A model generated the notes under the pieces. The model saw nothing but the letters and a program-made list of their open reading frames with translations, ran no database searches and had not been told where the DNA came from. Position numbers and translations under genes: made by a program. From contig NZ_CALKTL010000201.1 of assembly GCF_937997405.1 (NCBI RefSeq), forward strand, positions 1 through 11,616: a stretch of 11,616 nucleotides of DNA. Direction: 5' to 3'. The stretch is from an uncultured Campylobacter sp. Lineage in GTDB: Bacteria; Campylobacterota; Campylobacteria; Campylobacterales; Campylobacteraceae. Positions 1 to 7,403 of the stretch are shown in pieces. Numbering within the stretch: position 1 is the stretch's first letter; each line of letters starts with the position of its first letter.

Positions 1-2
1 AG

Positions 3-377
3 ATCCTTGCTGATCATCAGCGTAAGGCTAGGCTTCTGAGAGCTAGGATCAACACAAGCCGCTACGAAGACGAAGGGCTCATGGAGCTCACCTGCGATCT
101 GGAAGGCGATGTCCTTGACGATCTCAGCGGGAGCTTCCTTCTCGATGAGGAAGAGACGTACACCGCCGACCTCGACACGCTTCTCTAGGAGCTGACGCTT
201 CTTCTCGGCGATCTGCTCACGGATATATTCTCCGACCTGCTTACCGAGCTCTACATTCTCCTCGAGGGTCTTACGGATAGCCGTCATCAGCTGAGGACTA
301 TTGTTGAAGAGCTGGCGGATGCTATCAATCAGGTCGGCCTGCTCGTAGAGATAGTTTTCAGCTGCTTCGCCGGTGAC
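3..377 (-). CDS. alaS: Alanyl-tRNA synthetase fragment (C-terminal region), Bacteroidota-like, foreign to the rest of the window
   Basis: The minus-strand frame with codons on multiples of three continues without a stop to the left edge. Starting at the junction it reads VTGEAAENYLYEQADLID, then a charged helical stretch (IREQIAEKKRQLLEKR), then GGVRLFLIE, AEIVKDIAFQI, FVFVAACVD and LTLMISKD. This is the order of the AlaRS region after the editing domain: the end of the (R)IEAVTGEAAE motif, the coiled-coil linker, and the start of the C-Ala/DHHA1 domain. The glycine-rich end of C-Ala lies beyond the window. About 125 residues are present; full AlaRS has about 870. The style resembles Bacteroidota (possibly Porphyromonas-like) enzymes; that assignment is from memory and is an inference. 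The tract lacks the AAATTT words and AT-rich codons seen everywhere else. It has no start of its own and is fused in frame to folC, so it is probably not a native gene here. Confidence 0.8.
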
Positions 378-389
378 TGCCTCGATCAC
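375..389. other. Chimeric junction between folC and foreign alaS sequence
   Basis: To the right (minus-strand upstream), the frame encodes FolC ending ...LFRDCDYCVIEA. FolC should continue with a GLGGxxDAT-type sequence. Instead it continues VTGEAAENY, which is AlaRS sequence. The residues IEA (378-386) fit both proteins: FolC has VIEAGLGG and AlaRS has RIEAVTGE. The breakpoint therefore sits in or next to a stretch of shared sequence of up to about nine bases. Base composition and word use change at the same place. This looks like a microhomology-mediated join in an assembly or during amplification. A real recombination event is possible but less likely. Confidence 0.8.
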
Positions 390-1250
390 GCAGTAATCGC
401 AATCCCTAAAAAGCACTGCCGCCGCAAGCGTGAGATACTCGAAATATGACAGGCTATCTTTAAACTCCGCGGGCAAGCTCTCTTGCAAAAACTCATGCGC
501 GAAATCAAGCTCCTCATCCGTAGCATCGCGCCCTAGCGAAATGGGAGGCGAGCTTTGAGCGGATTTAAAATTTGATCTTAGCGGAGATTTAAAATTTTGC
601 TCCGGCGAGAAATTGAAATTTTGCTCAGACATCGATTTAAGATCTTGCGAATTCCATAAATTTTGTGTAGAAGCAGAATTTTGCGTATCGATCGAATTTC
701 GCGCGATAGAATTACGCTCGCTACAAAAATTTCGTGTGGTAGAAACGGAGTTTTGCAGGGCGGAATTCTGCTCGCCGTGCGAATTCTGAGTGGCGATAAA
801 ATCCTGCGTGGTGGAATTTTTCAAATTAGAAATAGAAATTTGAGAGGCGGAATTTTCTCTGTTCGCAAAATTTTGCATCTTTGCGGAATTTTGTTTTTCT
901 GTAAAATTTGACACCAAAGCGGAATTTTGCTCGTTTTTAAAATTTGAAGCGTCGGAATTTAACGCAAAAACGGGACTTTGCGCGATGCGTCCGCCTAGAT
1001 AGATGCGCTCGTTGAGCTTAAAAACGTGCGGGCTAGTGTAGTGCCCGACGCTAAAGCCCGCTGCGGCGATCGCGTTAGCCAAAAACCGCCCGGTGCTGCC
1101 CTTGCCATTGGTGCCGATGATTTGAATGACGTTTTTGAGCGGAATTTTATCTTTAATGGCAGCATACGCCCGCGGGAAGCGCTCGTAGTCGATTTTTTTG
1201 TAATAAATCGGGCGATTTTGCAAAAATTCTTTAATGCTGCGCCCGCTCAA
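378..1250 (-). CDS. folC: FolC, bifunctional folylpolyglutamate synthase/dihydrofolate synthase, N-terminal part only, with low-complexity insert
   Basis: FolC adds glutamate to dihydropteroate and to folates in the cytoplasm, using ATP. The start chosen is TTG at 1250, giving MSGRSIKEFLQNRPIYYKKI; AGGGG (1259-1263) lies eight bases upstream and no ATG is available in frame. The start overlaps the end of lptE by 20 bases. Visible are YERFPRAYAAIK (22-33), the P-loop IGTNGKGST (45-53), YTSPH, and NERIYLGGR ending at residue 88. A roughly 149-residue Asn/Ser/Gln-rich insert (89-237) follows, and then normal FolC resumes with ATDEELDFAHEFL, SYFEYLTLAAAVLF and DCDYCVIEA. The expected GLGGxxDAT motif and the whole C-terminal half are missing, because the sequence switches to AlaRS at 378-386. 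The insert keeps the frame open over about 447 bases, which suggests that the intact native gene is functional. Identity as FolC is firm; the true 3' end is not in this window. Confidence 0.88.
540..986 (-). repeat. Degenerate 18-bp tandem repeat encoding Asn/Ser/Gln-rich hexapeptides inside folC
   Basis: On the minus strand this stretch encodes roughly 149 residues with about 24 Asn and 29 Ser. Successive units read SNFKNE, QNSALV, SNFTEK, QNSAKM, QNFANR, ENSASQ, and the Asn codons at 942, 924, 906, 888, 870 and 852 are exactly 18 bases apart. Farther along, units of 15 to 24 bases continue with QNSHGE, QNSAL, QNSVSTT, RNFCSE, RNSIDT, QNSAST, QNFNFSPE and QNFKSP. On the plus strand the core appears as (G)AATTTTG(C) or AAAATTTGA. 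Spacings stay multiples of three and no stop arises, so the array is read as protein. It lies in the loop between the ERIYL strand and the following helix, where most FolC proteins have only a few residues. Confidence 0.8.
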
Positions 1251-1770
1251 GTCTGAATCCCCTAATCGCAAGCGCCGAAATAAACTCGTCAAACGCCTGC
1301 GCGGAGGCATTTTCGATCGCCTTGTAGCGGTCCTTATCGCTAATGATCGAGCTCGTATCGTAGCTATTTTTGACTAGGCGGCTAACTTTAAAATCGTAAT
1401 CGCCCACGCAATCCTTGCTGAAAACCTCGCCGTTTTTAAGCTTGGTGCTGAAATTTACGATGAGATTTGCGCGGTAGCTAGTGACATAGCCGAACTGATC
1501 GTATGAAAGCTCGCTAAAGCTTAGGCTTTTTATACTCGCTACTACGATCGTCTGCGCCGAGTTTTTATCCGAAAGGCTCATCCCTAGGCGCTGAACTATA
1601 CCCTGCCTGATCGCATCTTTAATAGCGACGGTGTTTTGCGGATCGGTCTTGCTCATCATCACATCCACAAATACGCTTCCGCTCATCGTCTCTTTCGCGA
1701 TCCTCGAAACGGGCTTGTAGCCGCAGCCGATTAAAAAAATCAAACAAAAAACGGTTAAAACTCTTCTCAT
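1231..1770 (-). CDS. lptE: LptE-family LPS-assembly lipoprotein
   Basis: This is a 179-residue predicted lipoprotein. The signal peptide has MRR, a hydrophobic core VLTVFCLIFLI, and then GC, a lipobox-like site with Cys16 as the lipidated residue, followed by GYKP, typical of LptE proteins. The body has the LptE pattern of a beta strand (SVFVDVMM), a helix (TVAIKDAIRQGIVQRLGMSLS), and strands (TIVVASIKSLSFSELSYD, VTSYRANLIVNFST), ending in a C-terminal helix (ENASAQAFDEFISAL). LptE plugs the outer-membrane translocon LptD and is needed to deliver LPS or lipooligosaccharide to the surface. The start lies six bases after the leuS stop, with AGGCG overlapping that stop as a weak ribosome site. 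The family is divergent in sequence, so the call rests on the signal peptide, size, fold pattern and the conserved place between leuS and folC. Confidence 0.78.
   Translation of the reverse strand: MRRVLTVFCLIFLIGCGYKPVSRIAKETMSGSVFVDVMMSKTDPQNTVAIKDAIRQGIVQRLGMSLSDKNSAQTIVVASIKSLSFSELSYDQFGYVTSYRANLIVNFSTKLKNGEVFSKDCVGDYDFKVSRLVKNSYDTSSIISDKDRYKAIENASAQAFDEFISALAIRGFRLERAQH
1259..1263 (-). promoter_or_regulatory. Ribosome binding site that selects the TTG start of folC
   Basis: The minus strand reads AGGGG followed by ATTCAGAC and then TTG. It lies inside the 3' end of lptE. No ATG or GTG occurs in frame before the conserved SIKEFL sequence, so this site supports a TTG start. Confidence 0.55.
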
Positions 1771-1776
1771 CTTCGC

Positions 1777-4224
1777 CTACTTTATCACCAAATTTACGAG
1801 CTTGTTTTTGACGTAAATTTCTTTTACGATGCTCTTGCCCTCTAGCCATTTGACGCAGTTTTGCTTTGCAAGGCTTAAAATTTCGCCCTCGCTTAGGCCT
1901 GCATCCGCTTCAAACTCGGCGCGCTTTTTGCCGTTAATCGTGACGGCAAGCTTGATCGTATCGCTCTCAAAGACCTCTTCGCAAACTCGCAGCTCGCCGA
2001 AATTTCGCCTCTTAAACAGCTTCTCGCTAAGCTCGGCGCAGATGTGCGGCACGATAGGCTCAAGCAGGTTTAATATCACAAAGTAGCCCTCGGTAAATAC
2101 GTCTTTGTTGCTCTGCGCATTTAGCGCATTTAGCGCCTCCATACACGCAGCGATTAGGGTATTAAAAGCAAAACTGCTCTCATAAACCTGCTGCGATTTC
2201 TTAAGCGCCTCATAAACTTTAAGGCGGGCGTATTTTTCCTCTTTATTTAAAGCAGCGTGGTCGATCTGTGGAATTTTATCAGTAGCGTAGGCATTTTCGG
2301 CGCGATCGTAAAGGCGATTTAAAAATTTATACGCGCCCTCTACCGCGCTGTCGTTCCACTCAAGCTCCTTTTGAGGAGGCGCGGCAAAAAGTATAAAAAG
2401 TCTCGCCGTATCGGCGCCGTAGGTCTCGATAATGTCATCGGGATCGACGGTGTTTCCTTTGCTTTTACTCATCTTTGCGCCGTCTTTTAGCACCATGCCC
2501 TGGGTTAGCAGCCGTTCAAACGGCTCGCTATCGCGCAGATAGCCTATGTCGCGAAGAGCCTTTTGGAAAAACCTTGCATACAAAAGGTGCAAGATCGCGT
2601 GCTCGATGCCGCCAATATACTGATCGACGTTCATCCAGTAATTCACGCTTTGTTCGTCAAATGCCCGCTGCTGCCACGTTCGCTCGTCGCTTGCGTAGCG
2701 CGCGAAATACCATGAGCTTTCAAAAAATGTATCGAGCGTGTCGGTCTCGCGCATCGCGTCGCCGCCGCATTTAGGGCATTTGCAAAACTTCCAGCTAGGA
2801 TGTGTATCGAGTGGATTTCCTTTGCCAGTAATCTTAATATCCTGCGGAAGCTCTACGGGCAGATTTGAAATTTCTTCGCTTACAAGCCCGCATTTTGGGC
2901 AGTGGATCATCGGGATCGGCGCGCCCCAGTAGCGCTGGCGGCTCACTCCCCAATCGCGCAGTTTAAAATTTACCACGCGGCGTCCGAGCTTTAACTCTTC
3001 AAATTTTGAGATGACGGCGCTTTTTGCCCTCTCGCTATCCATGCCGCTAAACTCTTCGGAATTTACCAAAACTCCGCTCTCTGCGTAAGCTTTGCTAGCG
3101 TCATAATCGCCGCTTTTAGGAGCGATGCTTTGGATGATCGGCAGGTTAAATTTCTTTGCAAACTCAAAGTCTCGTTCGTCGTGCGCAGGTACCGCCATAA
3201 CCGCACCGCCGCCGTATTCTGCTAGGACGAAATTTGCGGTCCAAACGGGGATCTTTTTGCCGCTTAGCGGATGAAGCACGCTGATTCCGAGGCTCACGCC
3301 GTCCTTATCGCTTGCTTGGCGCTCGCGCGGGCTTTGATTTAAAATTTCTCTTACCTTCGCCGTAGCTTCCGCGTCGAGTAAACCTTTATCCAAAAGCCTC
3401 TTTACGACCTCGTGCTCCGGCGCGACCGCCGCGTAGCTCATGCCGTAGATCGTATCAGGGCGTGTCGTAAAAACCTTAAAGCCCTCGATGCCACCAAGTT
3501 TGGCGCTGCTTTGCTCGTCAAATTTAAAGCTAAATTCCAAACCTTCGCTGCGCCCGATCCAGTTTTCCTGCATCGTAAGCACCTGAGCGGGCCACTTGCC
3601 CTCAAGCTGCTTTAGGCAATCCAAAAGCTCCTGCGCGTAGGCGGTAATTTTTAGATAATATCCCGGCATCTGCTTTTGCACGACCTCGTTGCCGCAGCGC
3701 CAGCACCTGCCCTCCTCTACCTGTTCGTTGGCAAGCACCGTCTGATCGTGCTCGCACCAATTTACCACGGCGCTTTTTCTATAGATGAGTCCTTTTTCAA
3801 AAAGTTTTATGAAAAATTCCTGCTCCCAGCGCGTATAAAGCGGATCGGAGGTGGCGAGCATGCGACGAGCCGAAAAGCTAAAGCCCAGGCGGTGCAGCTC
3901 GTTTTTCATATAATCGATATTTTCGTAAGTCCAAGTTTTAGGGTGAATGCCGTGTTTGATCGCCGCATTTTCCGCAGGCATACCGAAGCTATCAAAGCCG
4001 ATCGGCTGAAGCACATTGTATCCGCGTAGTCTATAATATCGACTCAGCGCGTCGCCGATGCTGTAGTTTCGCACGTGCCCCATGTGGATGCGGCCGCTTG
4101 GGTAGGGAAACATCGAAAGGATATATTTTTTAGGCAGGCTGTAATCGTCCTTAGGCTCGAAAACTCCCTCTTCATCCCAAATTTTCTGCCATTTAAGCTC
4201 AATACTTTTACTATCGTAAGGCAT
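1777..4224 (-). CDS. leuS: Leucyl-tRNA synthetase
   Basis: LeuRS is a class I synthetase that attaches leucine to tRNA(Leu) in the cytoplasm. It has 815 residues, a normal bacterial length. The HIGH motif is HMGH at 47-50 in PSGRIHMGHVRNYSIGD, and the KMSKS motif is at 584-588 in GAKMSKSKGNTVDPDD. A zinc-binding region has Cys157, Cys174 and Cys177; a second cysteine cluster at 442-445 and 481-486 (CPKCG, CKCPKCGG) is of the type seen in the LeuRS zinc/leucine-specific region. The editing domain is intact, with TTRPDTIYG at 253-261 and VPAHDERDFEFA from 345, where Asp352 matches the conserved editing Asp. DWGVSRQRYWG (424-434) leads into the catalytic core. AGGAG at 4231-4235 provides a good ribosome site and overlaps the stop of the upstream gene, so translation is probably coupled. 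Confidence 0.98.
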   Translation of the reverse strand: MPYDSKSIELKWQKIWDEEGVFEPKDDYSLPKKYILSMFPYPSGRIHMGHVRNYSIGDALSRYYRLRGYNVLQPIGFDSFGMPAENAAIKHGIHPKTWTYENIDYMKNELHRLGFSFSARRMLATSDPLYTRWEQEFFIKLFEKGLIYRKSAVVNWCEHDQTVLANEQVEEGRCWRCGNEVVQKQMPGYYLKITAYAQELLDCLKQLEGKWPAQVLTMQENWIGRSEGLEFSFKFDEQSSAKLGGIEGFKVFTTRPDTIYGMSYAAVAPEHEVVKRLLDKGLLDAEATAKVREILNQSPRERQASDKDGVSLGISVLHPLSGKKIPVWTANFVLAEYGGGAVMAVPAHDERDFEFAKKFNLPIIQSIAPKSGDYDASKAYAESGVLVNSEEFSGMDSERAKSAVISKFEELKLGRRVVNFKLRDWGVSRQRYWGAPIPMIHCPKCGLVSEEISNLPVELPQDIKITGKGNPLDTHPSWKFCKCPKCGGDAMRETDTLDTFFESSWYFARYASDERTWQQRAFDEQSVNYWMNVDQYIGGIEHAILHLLYARFFQKALRDIGYLRDSEPFERLLTQGMVLKDGAKMSKSKGNTVDPDDIIETYGADTARLFILFAAPPQKELEWNDSAVEGAYKFLNRLYDRAENAYATDKIPQIDHAALNKEEKYARLKVYEALKKSQQVYESSFAFNTLIAACMEALNALNAQSNKDVFTEGYFVILNLLEPIVPHICAELSEKLFKRRNFGELRVCEEVFESDTIKLAVTINGKKRAEFEADAGLSEGEILSLAKQNCVKWLEGKSIVKEIYVKNKLVNLVIK

Positions 4225-4233
4225 TTTGCGCTC

Positions 4234-4575
4234 CTAGAATTCGTCTTTAGTTTTTGCCGACTCAATCGCTATTAAAATTAGCGAGAAAAAGTTTGCAAGT
4301 AGCGCGCCGATGGCAAGCGAGGTCACGATCGATAGATCTCCCGGCGCTACTACAATCAAAACGAACGCCGGTATGAGATGCAGATCCGCTACGAGCGAGC
4401 TTGCAAAAAGCTCGGCTGCTAGCATATTTCGCACGCCTACCTTCAAAAGCGTCGAAACTGCATTCACGCTGGTTGCTATGAAAAGTAAAATTTCATTCTT
4501 CTCATACAAAAACCCGCCTATCGTAGTCATACTCATCAGCGCAAAAAATATGTAAATTACCCTTCCCCAGTTCAT
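4234..4575 (-). CDS. Small integral membrane protein, DUF6394-like
   Basis: This is a 113-residue, very hydrophobic protein with no charged catalytic pattern. Four membrane segments can be read: about residues 5-22 (VIYIFFALMSMTTIGGFL), 28-44 (ILLFIATSVNAVSTLLK), 52-76 (around LAAELFASSLVADLHLIPAFVLIVV) and 81-103 (LSIVTSLAIGALLANFFSLILIAI), with a short charged tail ESAKTKDEF. It looks like the uncharacterised family annotated as DUF6394 in Campylobacterota; I recall this from memory and it has no known function. It lies nine bases after secF and nine bases before leuS, with AAGGAT as a ribosome site overlapping the secF stop, so it is cotranscribed. Its fixed place next to secDF suggests an envelope role, but nothing in the sequence proves one. 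Confidence 0.72.
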   Translation of the reverse strand: MNWGRVIYIFFALMSMTTIGGFLYEKNEILLFIATSVNAVSTLLKVGVRNMLAAELFASSLVADLHLIPAFVLIVVAPGDLSIVTSLAIGALLANFFSLILIAIESAKTKDEF

Positions 4576-4584
4576 CTTTTATCC

Positions 4585-5553
4585 TTACACCGTGCCTTTT
4601 TCATACATGGCGCGATTCTTTTCTTTCTCTTTGATACGGCGCTGTTTTTCAGCCAAAAACGCGCGGTATTTCTCGACATTAAATTTAAACAAAATCAGCA
4701 TCGGAGCAGCTACAAATACGGAGCTGAAAGTTCCTGCTATGACGCCTATTAGCATCACGAAGCTAAAGCCGTGGATCATCTCTCCGCCCCAGACGAATAA
4801 AATCACGATGACGATGAGAGTAGTAAGCGAAGTAAGCAGCGTGCGCGATAGCGTATGAGAGATCGATTCGTTTATAACCTCATCAAGCTTAATCGATTTG
4901 CTATCTTTTACTCCTTCTCGAATTCTATCGAAAACAACGATGGTGTCGTTAAGCGAGTAGCCCATTATAGTTAGCAGTGCGGCTAGAATTTCAAGGTTGA
5001 AATCCACGCCGGCTAAAATCATCGCGCCTACGGCAACTACGACGTCGTGCAGATCCGATAATACGGCTGCAATCGCAAATCTCCACTCAAACCGCAAGGT
5101 AATATAAACCAAAATGAGCGCAAACGACACACATACCGCTAAAATTCCGTTTGTGCGAAGCTCCTCGCCGACTTTAGGACCTACGATATCGACCTTGCGA
5201 ATGTCGAAGTTTCCACTACCTTGTAAAATTTTTTGCGCCGCTAAGGCGGGATTATCGCCCAGTTCACTCGCAGCGCCTGAATATCTAATCGTGACCTCTT
5301 GATCGCTACCAAATTCCGTAACGTTGATATTGCCTAAATTTGCCGCTTCGAAGCGCTTTCTGATCTCATCAAGTGGTGCTTTAGCGTCGTATTTAACCTG
5401 AATAAGCGTACCGCCGCTAAAATCGATGCCGTAATTAATGCCCTTAATGAAAAATAGCGCAATAGAGCCTATTATCAAAACAGCAGAAAGCGCAAAGGTA
5501 AAATATCTAAATTTCATAAAATCATAAATTTTGCCCTTATCGAACACTTGCAT
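4585..5553 (-). CDS. secF: Protein translocase subunit SecF
   Basis: SecF works with SecD in the inner membrane, using the proton gradient to help the SecYEG channel complete export of proteins to the periplasm. The 322 residues show TM1 at about 16-37, the family motif GIDFSGG at 42-48, a small periplasmic domain including VDIVGPKVGEEL (121-132), then five more membrane segments from about 134. TM4 carries MGYSLNDTIVVFDRIRE (197-213), the highly conserved SecD/F RND-type signature. The C-terminus is short and basic (EKQRRIKEKEKNR), as usual for SecF. The ATG at 5553 lies inside the end of secD (17-base overlap) and has a strong GAGGAGG site at 5559-5565, indicating translational coupling. 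Length is normal. Confidence 0.97.
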   Translation of the reverse strand: MQVFDKGKIYDFMKFRYFTFALSAVLIIGSIALFFIKGINYGIDFSGGTLIQVKYDAKAPLDEIRKRFEAANLGNINVTEFGSDQEVTIRYSGAASELGDNPALAAQKILQGSGNFDIRKVDIVGPKVGEELRTNGILAVCVSFALILVYITLRFEWRFAIAAVLSDLHDVVVAVGAMILAGVDFNLEILAALLTIMGYSLNDTIVVFDRIREGVKDSKSIKLDEVINESISHTLSRTLLTSLTTLIVIVILFVWGGEMIHGFSFVMLIGVIAGTFSSVFVAAPMLILFKFNVEKYRAFLAEKQRRIKEKEKNRAMYEKGTV

Positions 5554-7141
5554 TTGCGCCTCCTCTTACTTTATAACCGAGCCAAAGCGCGGTATTTTTG
5601 CTTTTTTCCATCTTATCTATTACTAGCTCAAACATTCCGTGAGTGCCTAAAATAGCCGTTATCATCGACGCTACGATACCGATACTCATCGTGACGGCAA
5701 AGCCCTTCACTGGACCCGTGCCGTAAGCATAAAGCGCAGCAGAAGTAATTAGCGTAGTGATATTTGAATCCACGATCGCGCTCATCGCGTTTTCATAGCC
5801 TTTATTTATACTTTGGCGGATTGAAACTCCCGTCCTTAGCACCTCTCTAACGCGCTCGTTAATGATGACGTTCGCATCTACCGCCATTCCGATAGTTAGT
5901 ACGATTCCAGCCATTCCAGGAAGCGTCAAAGTAGCGCCGAATAGCGCCATACAAGCTATCAAAAACAAGATATTGACCGTAAGCGCGATATCGGCAAAAA
6001 GTCCCGCTACGCCGTAGTATAAAATCATAAAGATCAAAATCGCAACCGCTGCAAGACTAAGCGCCGCCATACTTTTATCGATGCTATCTTGTCCTAGGCT
6101 AGGGCCGATGCTGCGTGTCTCTGAGACTTTAACAGGAGCCAAAAGCGCACCGCTTCTAAGCGCAATCGCTACGTCGTGCGCCTCCTCGACGCTAAATCCG
6201 CCGCTGATCTGACCGCTGCCGCCGCCGATGCGCTCGTTAATGCGCGGTGCGGAGTAAACCTTGCCATCAAGTACGATCGCAAGGCGCTTACCGACGTTTT
6301 TACCGGTAAAATCGCCAAAAATTTGAGCGCCTTGAGAGTTTAGCGTAAAATTTATGATCGGCTGGTTGGTGTGCTGATCGAAAGCTACCTTCGCATCAAC
6401 TAGCATCGCGCCGTCTAAAACTGGAATTTCGTTTATGAGATACTTGTAATTTGGATTTTTAACGTCCGGGTAGATCACGTCGCCGTAGGCTCTGGCATCC
6501 GCTGCGCTAATAGTCTGCGCGCGGTCTTGGCGCACGTCGTCCACCGCCATAAGCTGCAAGTGAGCCGCTTTGGCGATCAGATCCTTGGCGCGCTGCTCAT
6601 CCGCTGCGTTTTTGACGCCAGGAAGCTCAACCAAAATATAGCTCTCGCCCTGCTTTGCTACCGTTGGCTCCGCAAGTCCGAATTGATCCAAGCGGTTTCG
6701 GATAGTCTCGACGGCCTGTTCGATCGCATATTTTTTAGTCGCTTCGACCTCCTCGGGGGTTAGTGTGACGCGATATTTTTCGCCAGATTTTTGAATGTCT
6801 AATCCGCTTGCGGCGCTATGCAAAATCGCATCAAATTTGGAAGCCTCATCTGCGTCTAAAATTTCAAACTCAAACGAATCGCCTTCCAATTTTAGCCCGT
6901 CCATCAGCAGATCATCGCGCTTGGCGGCGTAATTAACGCTAGCGGCGATCGATTTGATCTTCGAAACGACCGCTTCGTCGCTTTGAACTTCCAAAAGCAT
7001 ATGCAGGCCGCCTTGCAGATCTAGACCCAAGTTTATCTTGCTTCCCTTTTCGGTCTGAAAGATCGAAGGCGCGGCAAAAATTGCCGAAAAAATAACCGCA
7101 GCTAAAAAGATCAGCAGGCGGTATGAAATTTTACTGCTCAT
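5537..7141 (-). CDS. secD: Protein translocase subunit SecD
   Basis: SecD is the larger partner of SecF. The 534 residues contain TM1 at about 8-25, then NLGLDLQGGLHMLLEV (37-52), the SecD signature at the start of the large periplasmic P1 region. P1 includes AIEQAVETIRNRLDQFGLAEPTV and the ELPGV motif. The late P1 segment GGSGQISGGFSVEEAHDVAIALRSGALLAP precedes the C-terminal membrane block, which starts near residue 355. Within it, GMAVDANVIINERVRE is the conserved TM4 sequence that carries the Asp needed for proton coupling. The start at 7141 overlaps yajC by 11 bases and has only a weak ribosome site, so it probably depends on coupling to yajC translation. The gene is complete and of normal size. 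Confidence 0.97.
   Translation of the reverse strand: MSSKISYRLLIFLAAVIFSAIFAAPSIFQTEKGSKINLGLDLQGGLHMLLEVQSDEAVVSKIKSIAASVNYAAKRDDLLMDGLKLEGDSFEFEILDADEASKFDAILHSAASGLDIQKSGEKYRVTLTPEEVEATKKYAIEQAVETIRNRLDQFGLAEPTVAKQGESYILVELPGVKNAADEQRAKDLIAKAAHLQLMAVDDVRQDRAQTISAADARAYGDVIYPDVKNPNYKYLINEIPVLDGAMLVDAKVAFDQHTNQPIINFTLNSQGAQIFGDFTGKNVGKRLAIVLDGKVYSAPRINERIGGGSGQISGGFSVEEAHDVAIALRSGALLAPVKVSETRSIGPSLGQDSIDKSMAALSLAAVAILIFMILYYGVAGLFADIALTVNILFLIACMALFGATLTLPGMAGIVLTIGMAVDANVIINERVREVLRTGVSIRQSINKGYENAMSAIVDSNITTLITSAALYAYGTGPVKGFAVTMSIGIVASMITAILGTHGMFELVIDKMEKSKNTALWLGYKVRGGANASVR
5559..5565 (-). promoter_or_regulatory. Strong ribosome binding site of secF within secD
   Basis: The minus strand reads GAGGAGG five bases before the secF ATG, inside the last codons of secD. 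It fixes the secF start at 5553 despite the overlap. Confidence 0.65.
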
Positions 7142-7403
7142 CTAATTTTCTTGCCACGAATTGTTTATCTAGCTCGACCATGACCTCATCGTTAAGCTTA
7201 ACTGTGATAAAATCATTGTTTGTTTTCACGACCGTGCATTTTATGCCACCGCTAGTTATGATCTTATCGCCTTTGCCGAGCGCATCGACCATCGCTTTAT
7301 GATCCTTGGCCTGCTTTTGCTGTGGTCTGATAATCAAAAAATACATAATCGCAAAGATTACGACGATAGGCAGGATTGATGCAAAGAAGTTTCCTTGTTC
7401 CAT
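7131..7403 (-). CDS. yajC: Preprotein translocase subunit YajC
   Basis: YajC is a small single-span inner-membrane protein that copurifies with SecDF; it is not essential in bacteria where it has been tested. The 90 residues have one membrane segment at about 7-25 (FASILPIVVIFAIMYFLII), followed directly by the family hallmark RPQQKQAKDHKAMVDALGKGDKIITSGGI. The remainder is a small beta-rich cytoplasmic domain (CTVVKTNNDFITVKLNDEVMVEL). It is the first gene of the minus-strand operon. AAGGA at 7409-7413 lies five bases before the ATG. Its 5' end overlaps that of lnt on the other strand, so its promoter must lie within the first part of lnt. Confidence 0.96.
   Translation of the reverse strand: MEQGNFFASILPIVVIFAIMYFLIIRPQQKQAKDHKAMVDALGKGDKIITSGGIKCTVVKTNNDFITVKLNDEVMVELDKQFVARKLDEQ

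Noticed and set aside
663..911. Plus-strand 82-codon frame with a repetitive GGIL/RIL-like pattern, reminiscent of pentapeptide repeats.
   Set aside because: It is the opposite-strand shadow of the 18-bp repeat array in folC. The minus-strand frame is flanked on both sides by true FolC sequence, and the plus frame has no ribosome site or family match.
3..1250. A genuine FolC-AlaRS fusion enzyme.
   Set aside because: Both halves are cut in the middle of catalytic or structural domains, FolC loses its conserved GLGG motif, and base composition changes at the joint. This fits a chimera better than a functional fusion.
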